A DNA stretch of 64,000 bases from Ricordea florida (taxonomy: Eukaryota; Cnidaria; Anthozoa; Corallimorpharia; Ricordeidae). Under the pieces are notes generated by a model that was given only the letters and a program-made list of their open reading frames with translations, did not search any database and had not been told where the DNA came from. Location of the stretch: NCBI GenBank assembly GCA_949710005.1, contig OX453273.1, forward strand, positions 35,412,250 to 35,476,249. The letters run 5' to 3'. A program made the position numbers and the translations under genes. Of the stretch, positions 24,464 to 35,377 are shown piece by piece (position 1 is the first letter of the stretch; each line of letters starts with the position of its first letter).

Positions 24464-27385
24464 TGTTAACTCAGTTGGCGGGAAGAAAAACCTCTGTTGA
24501 ATGACTTCTTCAATAATCTTTGCCAAACTTCTTCTGTTTTCTTCCTAACAAGGCATGTTAATATTCTCTACACATTCTTTATAGGTAAACAATGAGATTC
24601 ATATCCAAAACGCATGAACTTTTGGTTGTCGTAAAAGGCGCGATTTTCTCTGTTCTAGCTAACGATGAACTGCAAATTCATTCGTCGATTATTCGGTTCT
24701 TTTAACGATAACATTTGCATAAGTGACAACTACACAATGGTAGCATTGTTTTATCGAACGCTGGAGGAATTTTTCATTAGAACTGAGGTTCCAGAAAATT
24801 CAGTCCATGAGAAGTCTCTATCTCTCTATAGCTGGTTAGAATTTAGTGTTGGTTACAATTACAAAAGATATTCATTCCTAGGGCCAGTCATGACATGAAT
24901 TCTTGTCTCACATGCATTCTCCGTACGCGCTCAGTCGTGCACACATATTGTAATTTATAAAGAGAGCAGCTCCTAAAAGAACTGCTTGTTCCGCTGGGGA
25001 ATTGGAACACAAAATTGTTTTTTATCAGAAGAGTTGATAAGGCTTAAAATCAAATATCATTATATTAATATAACTTTCCCAGACCAGGACTTCACGTTCG
25101 AAACATTTGCTTCTGTTCCGTCTTACGATCGTTTTTAATTTGTTTTTTTTTTCTAACTCTTTAATAAGCCCCCATTTATGCTAATATATGACAAGGCACT
25201 AGAAGAACAGAGATCGAACTCTGATCTTTGAAAATAATAAGCACAACAAAAATTGCCTCTTCCTTGCCGCATGTGATCCCGCCAGCGATGGTTCACAACT
25301 AAATACTGTATACGTTGAGAGAAATTACGCATTATTAAGCGATTGTGGAACAAAATCCAGACAGTTTAAGACCGTTTGCAAACAAATGCTATAACACGTC
25401 ATGCTCTGAATGGCTGACTCAGATGTCAACTTTGCAGCTGATCGATTCAACAAATCAAGTGACGCGAGTTGGAATTTTCATATATTCATTTACATAAGTT
25501 CACCATATGTTGTGAGGTATACTTGACGGAGCCAAGATGTTCGCTCAGACAAAAGTACCTTAAATATTCTTCTAAAATAACAATATATTTCAGCATCGGA
25601 AGCATCAAGAGCTGAGGTGTTATGGGGTCCATAAAAGTGGAATTTAGATAGAAAAGTTTGAGTAAACGTTGAAAAGATGAACGAAAGGACAAAAGTGAGG
25701 TCCTACTCTAATTTTATAAAAAGAAAACTATATGAAGTGTATTCTGAAAGCGTCACAACTCTTTGATAAGCTGACTAACTAATCGTTCAGTTTTGCTGTT
25801 GGCCTGTCTATGAATTAAAATAACTTGCTATTCGATTTTCCAAGGAGAATAAAAATTATTTCAGTGTTATGGCGAAATCCAATTGGAGGAGATGAGCTAA
25901 TAATGTGCTGAATGTTCCCGTCATGCTTGTTTGAGAGTTCTATATTAAAAGGATGGCCTGCGGCTAAGTTCCTCCTTCACTGAGTTCTATTTTAATGGTG
26001 TCTTGCTAAGCCAAGAAAATTCTGATTTAAGGAATACTTTTAATGGTGAATCCTGAGTGATTTCTTGTATCATTTTCAGACTGGTGTCTATAACAGGTGT
26101 TTTTAGCATTGGGTTACAAACATGTGTGGGTGGATCTGTATTTAGCAACAGAGTTTGGTGCCAAATTAGCCACACACTGTGGCAACAGAAAAAGGCGGTA
26201 AAAATGTGTATGAGGTGCGCATGACAGCGACGGCGCGCGTCGTGTGCCACATCAGCATGCAGTGCGGAAGTTTGCTTGGGAGAATGACAAACAAGAATTG
26301 GAGCTTTAAAATAGAATTGAACATGCATGCGTTGGTGGCATTCAACGCGATCAGACAAATTTAAAACATCACTTTATTCATCGAAATATCTTTTCGTGAA
26401 ATTTACTGGATCAGAGACTAAAAAATGATTGAATCCCCCCTTTTTGGAAAATGTTTGCATTATAAGAAACGCAACGGCCCTCATAATAAAGAAAAAACGC
26501 AACTCCAAAAAGTGTTGAAACCAGGCTGCTTTAAATAGACAAAAAAACACAGTTAGGTTAAAGGTTAAAACATTTCTTATCTCAAGCCGCCAGTTATAAC
26601 AAAATGCTGCTTAATTAGTTTCAAAACAATATCCGCCAGCAATATTTAGAAACACTGTCTTACGTTTCAAATTGGTTGCGATCAACCTTAAGTTTATCGT
26701 CATAGTACTAAGCCACGCCTGTACCTACGGAGTGGGCATGAAGAGGGTGCAGAACGCACAATCGGAACCGTTACTACATAGAAAGCCTACTTTCCTTCAC
26801 AGTGCCTGAAGAACCTTTCAGTTTATTCTCTAAATAATTTTAGCACATCCTTGCGTCTCTGGGTAATGCCACCCGCTGAGGGTGGCATCACCCAGATTTT
26901 TTTCGTGTCCTAGACAACGTTTTTTAACGTAATGGTACTCTCCTGTTCGCAAGTTTAACATAAAATACCTTCTCACATCCGTGAGTATATATTCAGTCAG
27001 TAAGTTAAAATATCGAATAAGATGTATCAGGGATTATAGCGATGTACATTTTCTTTTGTTAGTTTTTCCATAAAGAAGTTCGAAATACACTGCAAGTGAT
27101 GGTGCATGAGTACATGTATCAGTCATGAATTGTACATGAGCAATTCCTGCACTTTTCCACATTCATTGTTAAACTTATTTATTCAATGATACACAAGTCA
27201 TGTAAGACTGCTATAAGACTGGGTATTAACTTAGATTAGCAATTAATACCTGCATCCAGGAGCCCGTTTCTCGAAGCTAAGGGCGCGGCCGGTAACGTGC
27301 CGGGCACGGAAAGCAATTTTATGATAACAATATTTACAACTAGACAACCTGACAACAGGAATTACAACTACACAAACACTCGATA
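24464..27385. other. Upstream flank of the PTTG1IP-like gene, no gene seen
   Basis: The promoter of the PTTG1IP-like gene should lie at the left end. A 39-nt hairpin sits at 26858-26896. Open frames at 25987-26358 and 24665-24898 have no recognisable domain. The rest is unremarkable AT-rich DNA. Confidence 0.5.
26858..26896. repeat. 39-nt hairpin
   Basis: TCTGGGTAATGCCACCC pairs with GGGTGGCATCACCCAGA, with one mismatch in 17 and a 5-nt loop GCTGA. Function unknown. Confidence 0.7.
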
Positions 27386-27703
27386 CAGGGGCGGATCCAG
27401 GATTTCAAATGGGGGGGTGGATGGATAGCGGGTCGACCCGCCATCTTGGAAATTACCCACAAGACCCTGGGAACGAGGTTGCCATCAAACCTGAGCATCG
27501 ACTGAGCACATGGGTTGGTAAGCGCGAACGTTTCCCTGCAAATTTCGCAATAAACAACAACCAGACATGAGCGAGAGCTAATTTTTCTTTCTTTATTTAT
27601 TTTCTATTTCAAATAAAGTGACATTTCGAATTATTTTTTTTACTGAAAAATGGGGGGTGGATATCCACCCTATCCACCCCCCCCCCCCCTGTATCCGCCC
27701 CTG
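27386..27703. mobile_element. 318-bp MITE with CAGGGGCGGAT ends
   Basis: The left end is CAGGGGCGGATCCAGG and the right end is CCTGTATCCGCCCCTG, its near complement. It is flanked by CGATA at 27381-27385 and 27704-27708. The subterminal GGGGGGTGGATGGATAG is also inverted near the right end, next to a run of C. The ends suggest a hAT-type MITE, but a 5-bp direct repeat is shorter than the usual 8, so the class is uncertain. Confidence 0.65.
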
Positions 27704-27797
27704 CGATAGACTCCAACTTAGACATGGAGCTTCGGGCCCGTTGAGTTGCCGGGACCTTCGGGCCCCCTGCGCAGTCCCGGAGACTATGGAACTTCAA

Positions 27798-27926
27798 TTA
27801 CAATCCATCAAATATGTTGCTTTTATTAGAAACCTGTTTGTTACAATCCATAAAATACGTTGCTTTTATTAGAAACCTGTTTGTTACAATCCATCAAATA
27901 CGTTGCTTTTATTAGAAACCTGTTTG
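27798..27926. repeat. Three tandem copies of a 43-bp unit
   Basis: Units start at 27798, 27841 and 27884, each beginning TTACAATCCAT and ending AGAAACCTGTTTG. They differ only at a few positions (for example AAATATG versus AAATACG). The copies are close enough to suggest recent duplication. Confidence 0.9.
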
Positions 27927-30649
27927 TTTTGTCGCTTGGAACGAAAACAGGGACCAAATTCAAAGGGCACATTTACAAACCGTTACACTGCTTCGGTGTC
28001 CAAAGTGCCATGCCTTGTCTCTAAGCCTTTACCTGTCGGAAATTGGACAATTCAATTTAAAGGACGGGGCGCTAACGATAAATGGTTGCCACCACATGTT
28101 CATCCATATGAGAAGAACGGAGAAAAAAAAATTGAAAAGGAAAATATTCTGATGTATTACGCAACATTTGATTTTTACACAACTCTTTCAACCTTTTCGA
28201 CTTTTAAGGACTGTGCAATAATTATCAGGAGGGAGGGGCAGTAAAACGAGAGGGGGGCACAATGTAAACTCCCAGCCTTAGGGAGGGCTGGGGGGAAAAG
28301 TAAATTTCAAATACCAAATATTTCCCAGACACTGATGTCGAATGCATTACAGTACAAAGCAAGTAAAAGATTCAGGTATATTTACTATATTTGTCGGTGT
28401 TGGTTGGTGGGGGAGGGGTTTAGTCATAATTGTTGGGCGATTTGGAGGGGGGTCAGAGCTAGTTTGTCTTTGTTGAGGGGAGGGGGAAAGGGTAATATTT
28501 CTCCTTGCGAGGCTCATTTTTCGCCCCCCCCCCCCCACCCCGCTCTTGATAGTTATTGCACAGTCCCTTAGCGCACGAGCAGCAAAGGAATGTTTAATAA
28601 CCAGGCATTGATTGTCCTCAGTGGTCCCTGTTGTCATGCGCTAATAATCGGGACACGCCCAAAACATGCGAAAGACCAAAGACGAGCGGACTCTGGGGAC
28701 GAGGAGATTAGCATTAATTAACACATCCTTTTCCTTCCTTCCAATCCCCACCTCACCCCCACTGACGACAATGGTTAACCACCAGCCCAGCCCTGGCCCC
28801 TGAGGAAGACATTGACAGCTCCCTGCGGCCCTTTGGTTATGATAAATTACTGTGAGACGAACAGGACAATATAACAAATGTTATGTAAATGACCATATAA
28901 TGTTCCCCGATATAACTTTCTAAGCGGTATTGCTGTGTTGAAGATTCTAATGATTCTTCGAGCACCTTGTTCTCGATGTTTATTTCCCTCGTTCGCTATC
29001 ATATTTTTAGAATTACATGGGCAGCTTTTGGTTGCGTTTCGTGTCATTTTTTTTAAGAAAGAAAGAAATAACAAACAAACCGAAAATCTTTGTAACAAGC
29101 AAATAGTCAAGATGTTAAACATATCTGATTACTTCCCAAGCTGAGAAAGCTCACAAGGCATGCTTGCTACGTTCAGGCTGAAAGGAAATAAAATATAATA
29201 AAACTTAGGCTAATAAAGAGACGTATGTTCACGTTCTATTTGGCTACATTTTGTTTATGAATATAGCGCCTTCTGTTTAATCAAAAATTTCCAAGAAAAC
29301 AGATTCGTAGTTATGTATCAAAACCGAGTTGGTTTTCTGTGTGCATTACCCCTTCTTCAATTACGTAAACCCAAGCTGAACACAGAAGTCACGTCCAAGC
29401 ACATTGTTTTCAATTTTCAGCTTGAGAGCGCCAGTTAAACAAATTCATCTCTTTTCGTTTTGCCGGCCTACAGGGTGTTATGTTTCCTGTTCCAAAAACA
29501 AAATACTAATTATTGGAGAAGAAAATATACCGCCTCCAAAGATCAACTGATAATTGGATATCATACGACTTATTACGCTTGAAATTCAACTGTTTGAAAG
29601 TCGAAAAAAAGCCAGTTAAGCAAAGACTGCCGAAATTCATCGGCCTCTTAAGTTTCAAAGCGAAGGATAATACATCTTCCTCAATTATTCTCTTCTCTGA
29701 ACATATGCAATTTACGGAATTGGAACTCTCTAATCAATTACTTAATATGCTAATTTAGCTATGTTGGAATAGAATAAATAATTCTACAGGCCTTCTTCTC
29801 CGCGACCTTGCTGTCGTTATCATTCTAGTAAAAAGCTTATCAGTGAAGCAGCTTATAGCACGGCCGGTCAGAATAATTTTCAATGTCGGATTGACAAGAC
29901 ACCTGAATGTTTTTTGTTACAGTTCTGTTGGCGAAGCGAGGTTTAACGAAGGATTCTTTTTCTTTATTTATTCAGCTTAGCACACTTATTACGTCAGTTC
30001 AGACCTTTTACTTCGCATTTCAATTTTACATCTCTCGATAGCAACTGATTCGGAACCTTTGTTGCGAAATTGCGCTCAAAACCTTAAAACCTTTATCCAG
30101 AGCAGAGCCGTGAGAACGAAAGAGGCTGATTGGGGTCCGTTTCGATTGGTTGCTCTTTGCCAAGGAACTGCCAACAGTAAGAAAGCCATTGTCGTCGCTT
30201 TAACAGCTGAAGACAGTTCTGCGCAAAGTAAGTTTATTTTAACCTTTTTTATACGGTAAATTAGCTCATTTTGGTTACATGAGTTCATAAAGATATGAAC
30301 CTCGTGTGACAATTATCCATACAACGCCGTTAGCTTGGTTGCTTCTTGTCATTGGCACAACTCTGCGACTTATTTCGAATCTTTAGCAAATGTCTTCACT
30401 CGTACATTCAATGTTTCTTTTCCAGTTTGATATTGCCCTACCGACCGGTAAATAAGCCTTACGGTTATTGAAAATCTCGCCGAGTTGTTTTGTGAGAATG
30501 GGGACTGACTGTAGGTTATAAAACGCATATAATACTAGTTTGGAAAAAAAACCCTTCAGTAATACAAAAACCAACTAGCTCAGTGTGGAGTACAGTTTTT
30601 AAGTCACTGAGTGACAACTGAATATTCCTACCTCTTTGCTCATGGCTGC
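27927..30649. other. Gene-poor stretch with homopolymer-rich patches
   Basis: G-runs at 28404-28490 and C-runs at 28525-28545 are notable. Open frames at 27903-28244 and 29513-29758 have no recognisable domain. No exon, RNA gene or clear transposon was identified. Confidence 0.5.
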
Positions 30650-30860
30650 CAAGAATCCGCAGCGTTTTATCAGTACAACTGTGAATTTTCCGTTGAGGTA
30701 AAATTTAAATCCACGAGAGAAAGCGACTGCTTGGTTCATTGTTGCCAAGAATCCGCAGCGTTTTTGCTGCGTCGTTGAGCAACGTTTGGCTCGAAAAGTT
30801 AAATTTATCAGCACGGGTTTGAGGTAAAATTTAAATCCACGAGAGAAAGCGACTGCGCGA
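30650..30860. repeat. Imperfect tandem duplication, about 97-126 bp offset
   Basis: CAAGAATCCGCAGCGTTT occurs near 30650 and 30747. TTGAGGTAAAATTTAAATCC, continuing to GCGACTGC, occurs near 30692 and 30818. The unequal offsets show a duplication followed by an insertion or deletion. Confidence 0.7.
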
Positions 30861-31587
30861 GATTGAATATCATCAAATTTGCTTTCTCGTGTTCGATTGC
30901 CGAGATGCATTTTATACTCCGGAAAAAAGGAGTAATTATCAAAATTGTCAAACGTAGATGAGCAAATAACATTTCGATAGCTTAGAAACATTGAGAAGTG
31001 CAATTTCAAATCTCAAACTCAAAACCTGGTGGTCACAAGCTGATATTACTGGTTTAAATTGTCCTGAATTAAGTGCTGTTTTCTAATTTCTTTCAATATA
31101 TTCCAATATGAGAGACTACATTTAATATCTGACATTCGTTGCGCCATCCAAACCTATAAATTGTAAGTCATCCTTCAGTCACTATTAAGTTAACCCTAAC
31201 TGCGAGACCTTATTGCGAAGCTTTCTCTCTTTACTTGATTTTAGATTTAGAAACCACGTTACAAAAGAGAGTGCGTAAGTGCTGAATATATCAGTGCATT
31301 ACCTCACGAAGCAGGCTAGTTGACTTTAAATAAGTCATCGTGTCAAGTTCCGTAGCTCTGCTATTTCACTATTGCCTTACTTTTTGAACCCTTCCTCGCA
31401 AACAAATTTCAGAAATTTTCTCTGCTTATCTTGGGCATTGAACTACGATTCCCTAAAAGTTGTAATTGAAAAACATTTTTACGTGAAAATTACTCCAATA
31501 ACTATCGCTAGTAGCCCATCAAAAGCTCGACAAAACTCGCTCATACATAACGATCCAACTAGCTGAAAAATTTGACTTGATACTTTG
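30861..31587. other. No feature recognised
   Basis: AT-rich DNA with no supported exon or repeat; only short open frames without domains. Confidence 0.5.
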
Positions 31588-31638
31588 ACTCTTAAAACGC
31601 ACCCCCTTTGTGACAACCGGGGGCGTGTTTTAAGAGTC
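31588..31638. repeat. 51-nt inverted repeat
   Basis: GACTCTTAAAACGCACCCC and GGGGCGTGTTTTAAGAGTC are inverted with two mismatches around a 13-nt centre. Confidence 0.6.
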
Positions 31639-31694
31639 GTGTAAATTGGATATGCACAAGATGCGCGATAATTAGACTGAAGGTATATATATAG

Positions 31695-31840
31695 AGGATA
31701 TTACACGGTGGTGAGAAGATATGAATTTTATGTTTGAGTGGCAAGTACAATATCTCACAAGTGAGCGAGGCGAACGAGTGAGATATTGTTCTTTCCACGA
31801 GAACATAAAATTCATATATTCGAGCCAACGTGTAATGTTC
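31695..31840. mobile_element. 146-bp inverted-repeat element (MITE-like)
   Basis: The ends are ATATTACACGGTGG and its near complement CCAACGTGTAATGTT. The middle AATATCTCAC..GTGAGATATT flanks AAGTGAGCGAGGCGAACGAG, itself part-palindromic. It is related in its ends to 21623-21725. Confidence 0.6.
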
Positions 31841-32306
31841 TTTTTATCATATGGAGGCTAAATATTGAATATTTCCGATTTTATTGTGTTTCAAAGTAGT
31901 CAAGTTTTACAAGTAGTACAAGGTTTTCTTCTTTGTGTTCTCGTTTTCAAGTTTTTCTGTAAACTCTTTAACTTCTTCGTCGCTGATGGACGCAAACCTG
32001 CTTGCCATGCTTTTATTCTAAACAACAAACGCAACGCGAGAAACCAATTCAACAAAAGCAAAAGGCGGGAATCGTGACGTGATTGAACGATTCGACACTC
32101 ACAAAGGTCACATACGGAAAATACGCCATTCGGGTCCCGGATGAAGTGGCGTATGGAATCTACGAGTGGTTTAGTTCCCAGTAAAACACTCTTCTCCATA
32201 TAAAAAATCTAGCTATTCTTTGTACGTGAAGGCGCGTGGTTTTTGAGTAAATATGCGTTTATTCACGATTGAGTCTAATTGGATACATGCCTTCAGTCCT
32301 CGAGAT
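31841..32306. other. No gene recognised
   Basis: Overlapping open frames on both strands (31865-32077 and 31900-32199) exist but neither has a recognisable domain. The segment may be part of an old dispersed repeat. Confidence 0.4.
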
Positions 32307-32312
32307 AGATAT

Positions 32313-32547
32313 GAGGGTCTCCCAGGGGGGGGGGGAATCCTTGTTCCCTTGTTCCCTTCCAAAATTGCCCTAAGTTCCCATGTTCCCACATATTTTCAGA
32401 ATGTGTTCCCACACATTTTCAGAATGTTTTCGTACTGTAATTTTTCGAATTTTGTTCCCCTGTTCCCAAAAATTGGCTAATGTTCCCTTGTTCCCTTCGA
32501 TATTTTGCCAATGTTCCCTTGCTCCCCAAAACCCCTGGGAGACCCTC
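32313..32547. mobile_element. 235-bp MITE with 6-bp TSD and GTTCCC repeats
   Basis: The ends are GAGGGTCTCCCAGGGG and CCCCTGGGAGACCCTC. The 6-bp flanks AGATAT (32307-32312 and 32548-32553) are identical. The interior contains at least ten GTTCCC copies in tandem-like spacing, which produce spurious open frames. Confidence 0.75.
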
Positions 32548-32553
32548 AGATAT

Positions 32554-33198
32554 CGCAACGTCTGCTGCACACAGAATTCTGACTACTATGTAGTTGTATC
32601 GAAAAGACAAACATCACTGTCTACTAAAGAGTACTTACTAAAAAATACTCACGGTCAGTCCTAGACATATTATCAAAGGCTCCTTCGAGCTACCTCATGG
32701 TATGTGGTAATTATCTGATTATTCCATGAAGTGCTGTCCTTTCCCCAGACCATAAAGCGTTCATTCCGAATAGTTCGTTTTGTGCACTCTTGCTACGACT
32801 GATCGATTACTCGTCGTCCAACTTGGAGACATCGTCACTTTTAAGACTTTAAAACCCCTTTCTTTGCCCTTGAGTATTCTTGAACACATTTCCTGTTCGT
32901 TTGCGAGATCTTCAAAAGTGTATTTTGATCAAAGATGGAGCGAAAGGAACGAAAACCCGCCTTGACAATCAGTTGCGTCGGCCACAACACAACAGACGCC
33001 ATTTTGTAAACATGTGCTGCCGCTTTGTCTCACCCCCTCCCCCACATATGTAAACATAAAACAATTGCACGACTTTGTGAATGAAACCAAACCTAGCAGG
33101 GGAGATAGGGGAGAACCTGTTTAATTCACATTTAATGCGGATTTAATGCATAAATTAATTGTCTAACAGGAATGGAGTGACAAATCCAACCATTACTA
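32554..33198. other. No gene recognised
   Basis: Ordinary sequence with no exon or repeat that I can support. Confidence 0.5.
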
Positions 33199-33231
33199 TA
33201 CCTCATGGTATGACATACATACCATGAGGTA
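33199..33231. repeat. Perfect 14-bp palindromic hairpin
   Basis: TACCTCATGGTATG and CATACCATGAGGTA are perfect inverted repeats around a 5-nt loop ACATA. CTCATGGTATG also occurs near 32694. Confidence 0.85.
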
Positions 33232-33268
33232 AAAATGTTAAACTTGATCATGAGCATGGATGAGCAAA

Positions 33269-33425
33269 CGGGTTTATGTTTGGTGTAAAACGGCCTTTTT
33301 GGTGAGAAGATTTTCTTTGTTTTGGACCATTGTTGTCGTGGTCTGTATTCTTTGAATATCTTTTGTACTCTTTTGTACTCTTTTGTTACGTCACTGGTGC
33401 GTTTTACACCGTGGAACATAAACCG
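33269..33425. mobile_element. 157-bp MITE-like element
   Basis: The ends are CGGGTTTATGTTTGGTGTAA and the near complement GTTTTACACCGTGGAACATA plus AACCG. CTTTTGTACT repeats lie inside. A CAAAC motif flanks both ends. Confidence 0.55.
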
Positions 33426-33941
33426 TCAAACGAGTCACAAGACTGATCTACCATTATGCCAGGATTCAAGCTGTCATAGCCAATTTACTCAAGTAAGTTT
33501 CAACCAGTTAATACACTACATCAAAGCCTAGTTGGTAGCTCAAGACAAAATTTGCCAGGCGCTGTCGTCAGAGCCGGAGGTGCGTTTCTCGAAACAACCT
33601 CAAACTTTTAGGGCCGATTTTGGGTGCAATCATGTTATCATAGCCGGCTCGTTTCGCGACCAGGCAGATGAGGCGAATAAAGAGTTCTGATTGGCTACCT
33701 GAGTGGACAAGATGGACCTCGCTTGTCGTCACGGGATTTCCCTCTTTGTCCTTCGAAACAAAACAAAATGGTCGTCATATAATAAATCATTTATTGACCA
33801 AGCTTGTTTGGTAATATGGCTGGATATTGGCCTCGTTCTTTCTCGCGTTTTTGCTGACCCCAACTACGTTACGGCCAACAAAAAAAACGCAAAAAAGAAC
33901 TCGGCCAATATGCAGCCATATTGGCCTCACAATCAGTCATT
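33426..33941. other. No gene recognised
   Basis: An open frame at 33703-33999 covers this stretch but runs into the transposon end at 33942 and has no domain. Segments such as GCCAATATGCAGCCATATTG may be older repeat sequence. Confidence 0.4.
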
Positions 33942-34688
33942 GGCCCCATTTATACTAAAGACGGATCATCCGTCAAGACCAATCATCTATCTAGTATAAA
34001 CACGAGACGAACTATGATACGAACTATCGTTGCGTCTCGTAGTTGGTCCCGTATTTACGCTAGGAGGATAATTTGTCTAAGCGTGTGTACGTTTGTCTAA
34101 GGCATGGGTACAACTCAAATCGTCACCTTGTCGATGTTGGCCAAATTGGCGGCAAATTTCAAAATGGTGGCAACAACACGGTTCGCGAAGCTGTTTTCGG
34201 GAAAACGAAAAGCTGTTGAAGAAGGACTGTACTCTTTCCAGAGGCTGAATGATGAAATGGCAAATAAGTGTTTCACGGAGGAATTAACCTTTGAGACTAA
34301 AGTCGCTCAAGCAGCTGGTCTGGCAGCTGTTTTGCTAAAAAAGAAACCGAGAGAAAAGAGAGGTGAAGATGAACTTCCCTGTCTCTGAGGTAGCCATCTT
34401 GAGTTTGTATTTCACTGCAAGACGACCGCTGGCCTTAGGTAACGAGATCCTGATTTTTGAGTAGTTCGTCTTCTGCCCGTATTTATACAGACAGACGGAT
34501 CATCCGTCCAGACGAATTATCCACGGTAGTTCGTCTGTCAAGACGAACTACCGTGATAGTTCGTCTGGACGGATGATCCGTCTGAAAGCCCGTATTTGTA
34601 CACAGACGAATTATAAGACGAACTACCGTTCTTTGCTCAAGTTCGATTCGTCCCAGACGGATGATCCGTCTCTAGTATAAATCGGGCC
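33942..34688. mobile_element. 747-bp DNA transposon derivative, TSD ATT
   Basis: The termini are GGCCCCATTTATACTA and TAGTATAAATCGGGCC, flanked by ATT on both sides (33939-33941 and 34689-34691). The subterminal segments hold several copies of the palindrome ACGGATGATCCGT and of TTCGTCT. A plus-strand open frame at 34104-34388 (94 aa, rich in Lys, containing AQAAGLAAVLLKKK) is the only coding candidate. The terminal sequence style and 3-bp duplication suggest a PIF/Harbinger or ISL2EU-type non-autonomous element; that class is inferred. Confidence 0.65.
34104..34388 (+). CDS. Small hypothetical protein inside the 33942 element
   Basis: This open frame of 94 aa starts MGTTQIVTLSMLAKLAANFK and ends basic (KKKPREKRGEDELPCL). 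I do not recognise it. The middle (EGLYSFQRLNDEMANKCFTE) is predicted helical by eye. It could be a remnant of a transposon accessory gene, with the true start perhaps at an internal Met, or a chance frame. Confidence 0.3.
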   Translation: MGTTQIVTLSMLAKLAANFKMVATTRFAKLFSGKRKAVEEGLYSFQRLNDEMANKCFTEELTFETKVAQAAGLAAVLLKKKPREKRGEDELPCL

Positions 34689-34691
34689 ATT

Positions 34692-35058
34692 CGGGAACAA
34701 AGACGTTGCTGTCAATCAAAGTTTGCCAAAGGTTAGACTTATATGGCTTCTTTTAAGTCACGTTAAAGAAAACAGCTTTGTATTATAAATTATTCATAGT
34801 ATGCATTTTTTTTTTATCTTTTGGCAAATGTGTGCTTAGAAAAAGAATCACTAGCAAAGGAACAGAGACCTTTTACATGTTCGTTTGATCGTGCTTTATT
34901 ACGGCAAGTTGACGAAAAAGTCGAGCTGGCAGTCTCATAAAAATCAACTGATGTCTGAAATCACCGTTGGACTTTTATTTCAAGTTCTAATTTTATCTTA
35001 CAATCAAACACATGAAGAGGCGAACTGTGATAAATACCAAAGAAGGTGAATGATGTCA
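34692..35058. other. No gene recognised
   Basis: Short AT-rich stretch between the 33942 element and the Gypsy retrotransposon, with no features. Confidence 0.5.
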
Positions 35059-35063
35059 TTACG

Positions 35064-35216
35064 TGTTGTGGACCGAGTGGGTGGATACCGGAGGAGGATT
35101 ACATCGGATTCAACCAAACTAAATTGCGCTTTATTCCGCCATCACAACTCGTGCTCTCTCACCACAGTCAGGCCCTCCTCGCTAGGAATGCGGGGAACTG
35201 GGCCTAATACACTACA
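35064..35216 (-). repeat. 3' LTR of the Gypsy element
   Basis: Identical over its whole length to 39488-39640. At 153 bp it is short for an LTR. Confidence 0.95.
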
Positions 35217-35232
35217 TCCCTCCCCCTTTTAG
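35217..35232 (-). other. Polypurine tract of the Gypsy element
   Basis: The minus strand reads TAAAAGGGGGAGGGA directly against the 3' LTR. This is the expected priming site for plus-strand DNA synthesis. Confidence 0.85.
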
Positions 35233-35377
35233 ATAACAAACAGCAACATTACAAAACACTGTGCTGAAATAACCATAGAACGTAACAAATGTCTCATAAA
35301 TGGGGGTTAGTGTTCAACAATGTTTCTGTTGACTAATAAATGCTTTTGAGTTCTCAACTGTTAGTGTCTTTTGAAAA

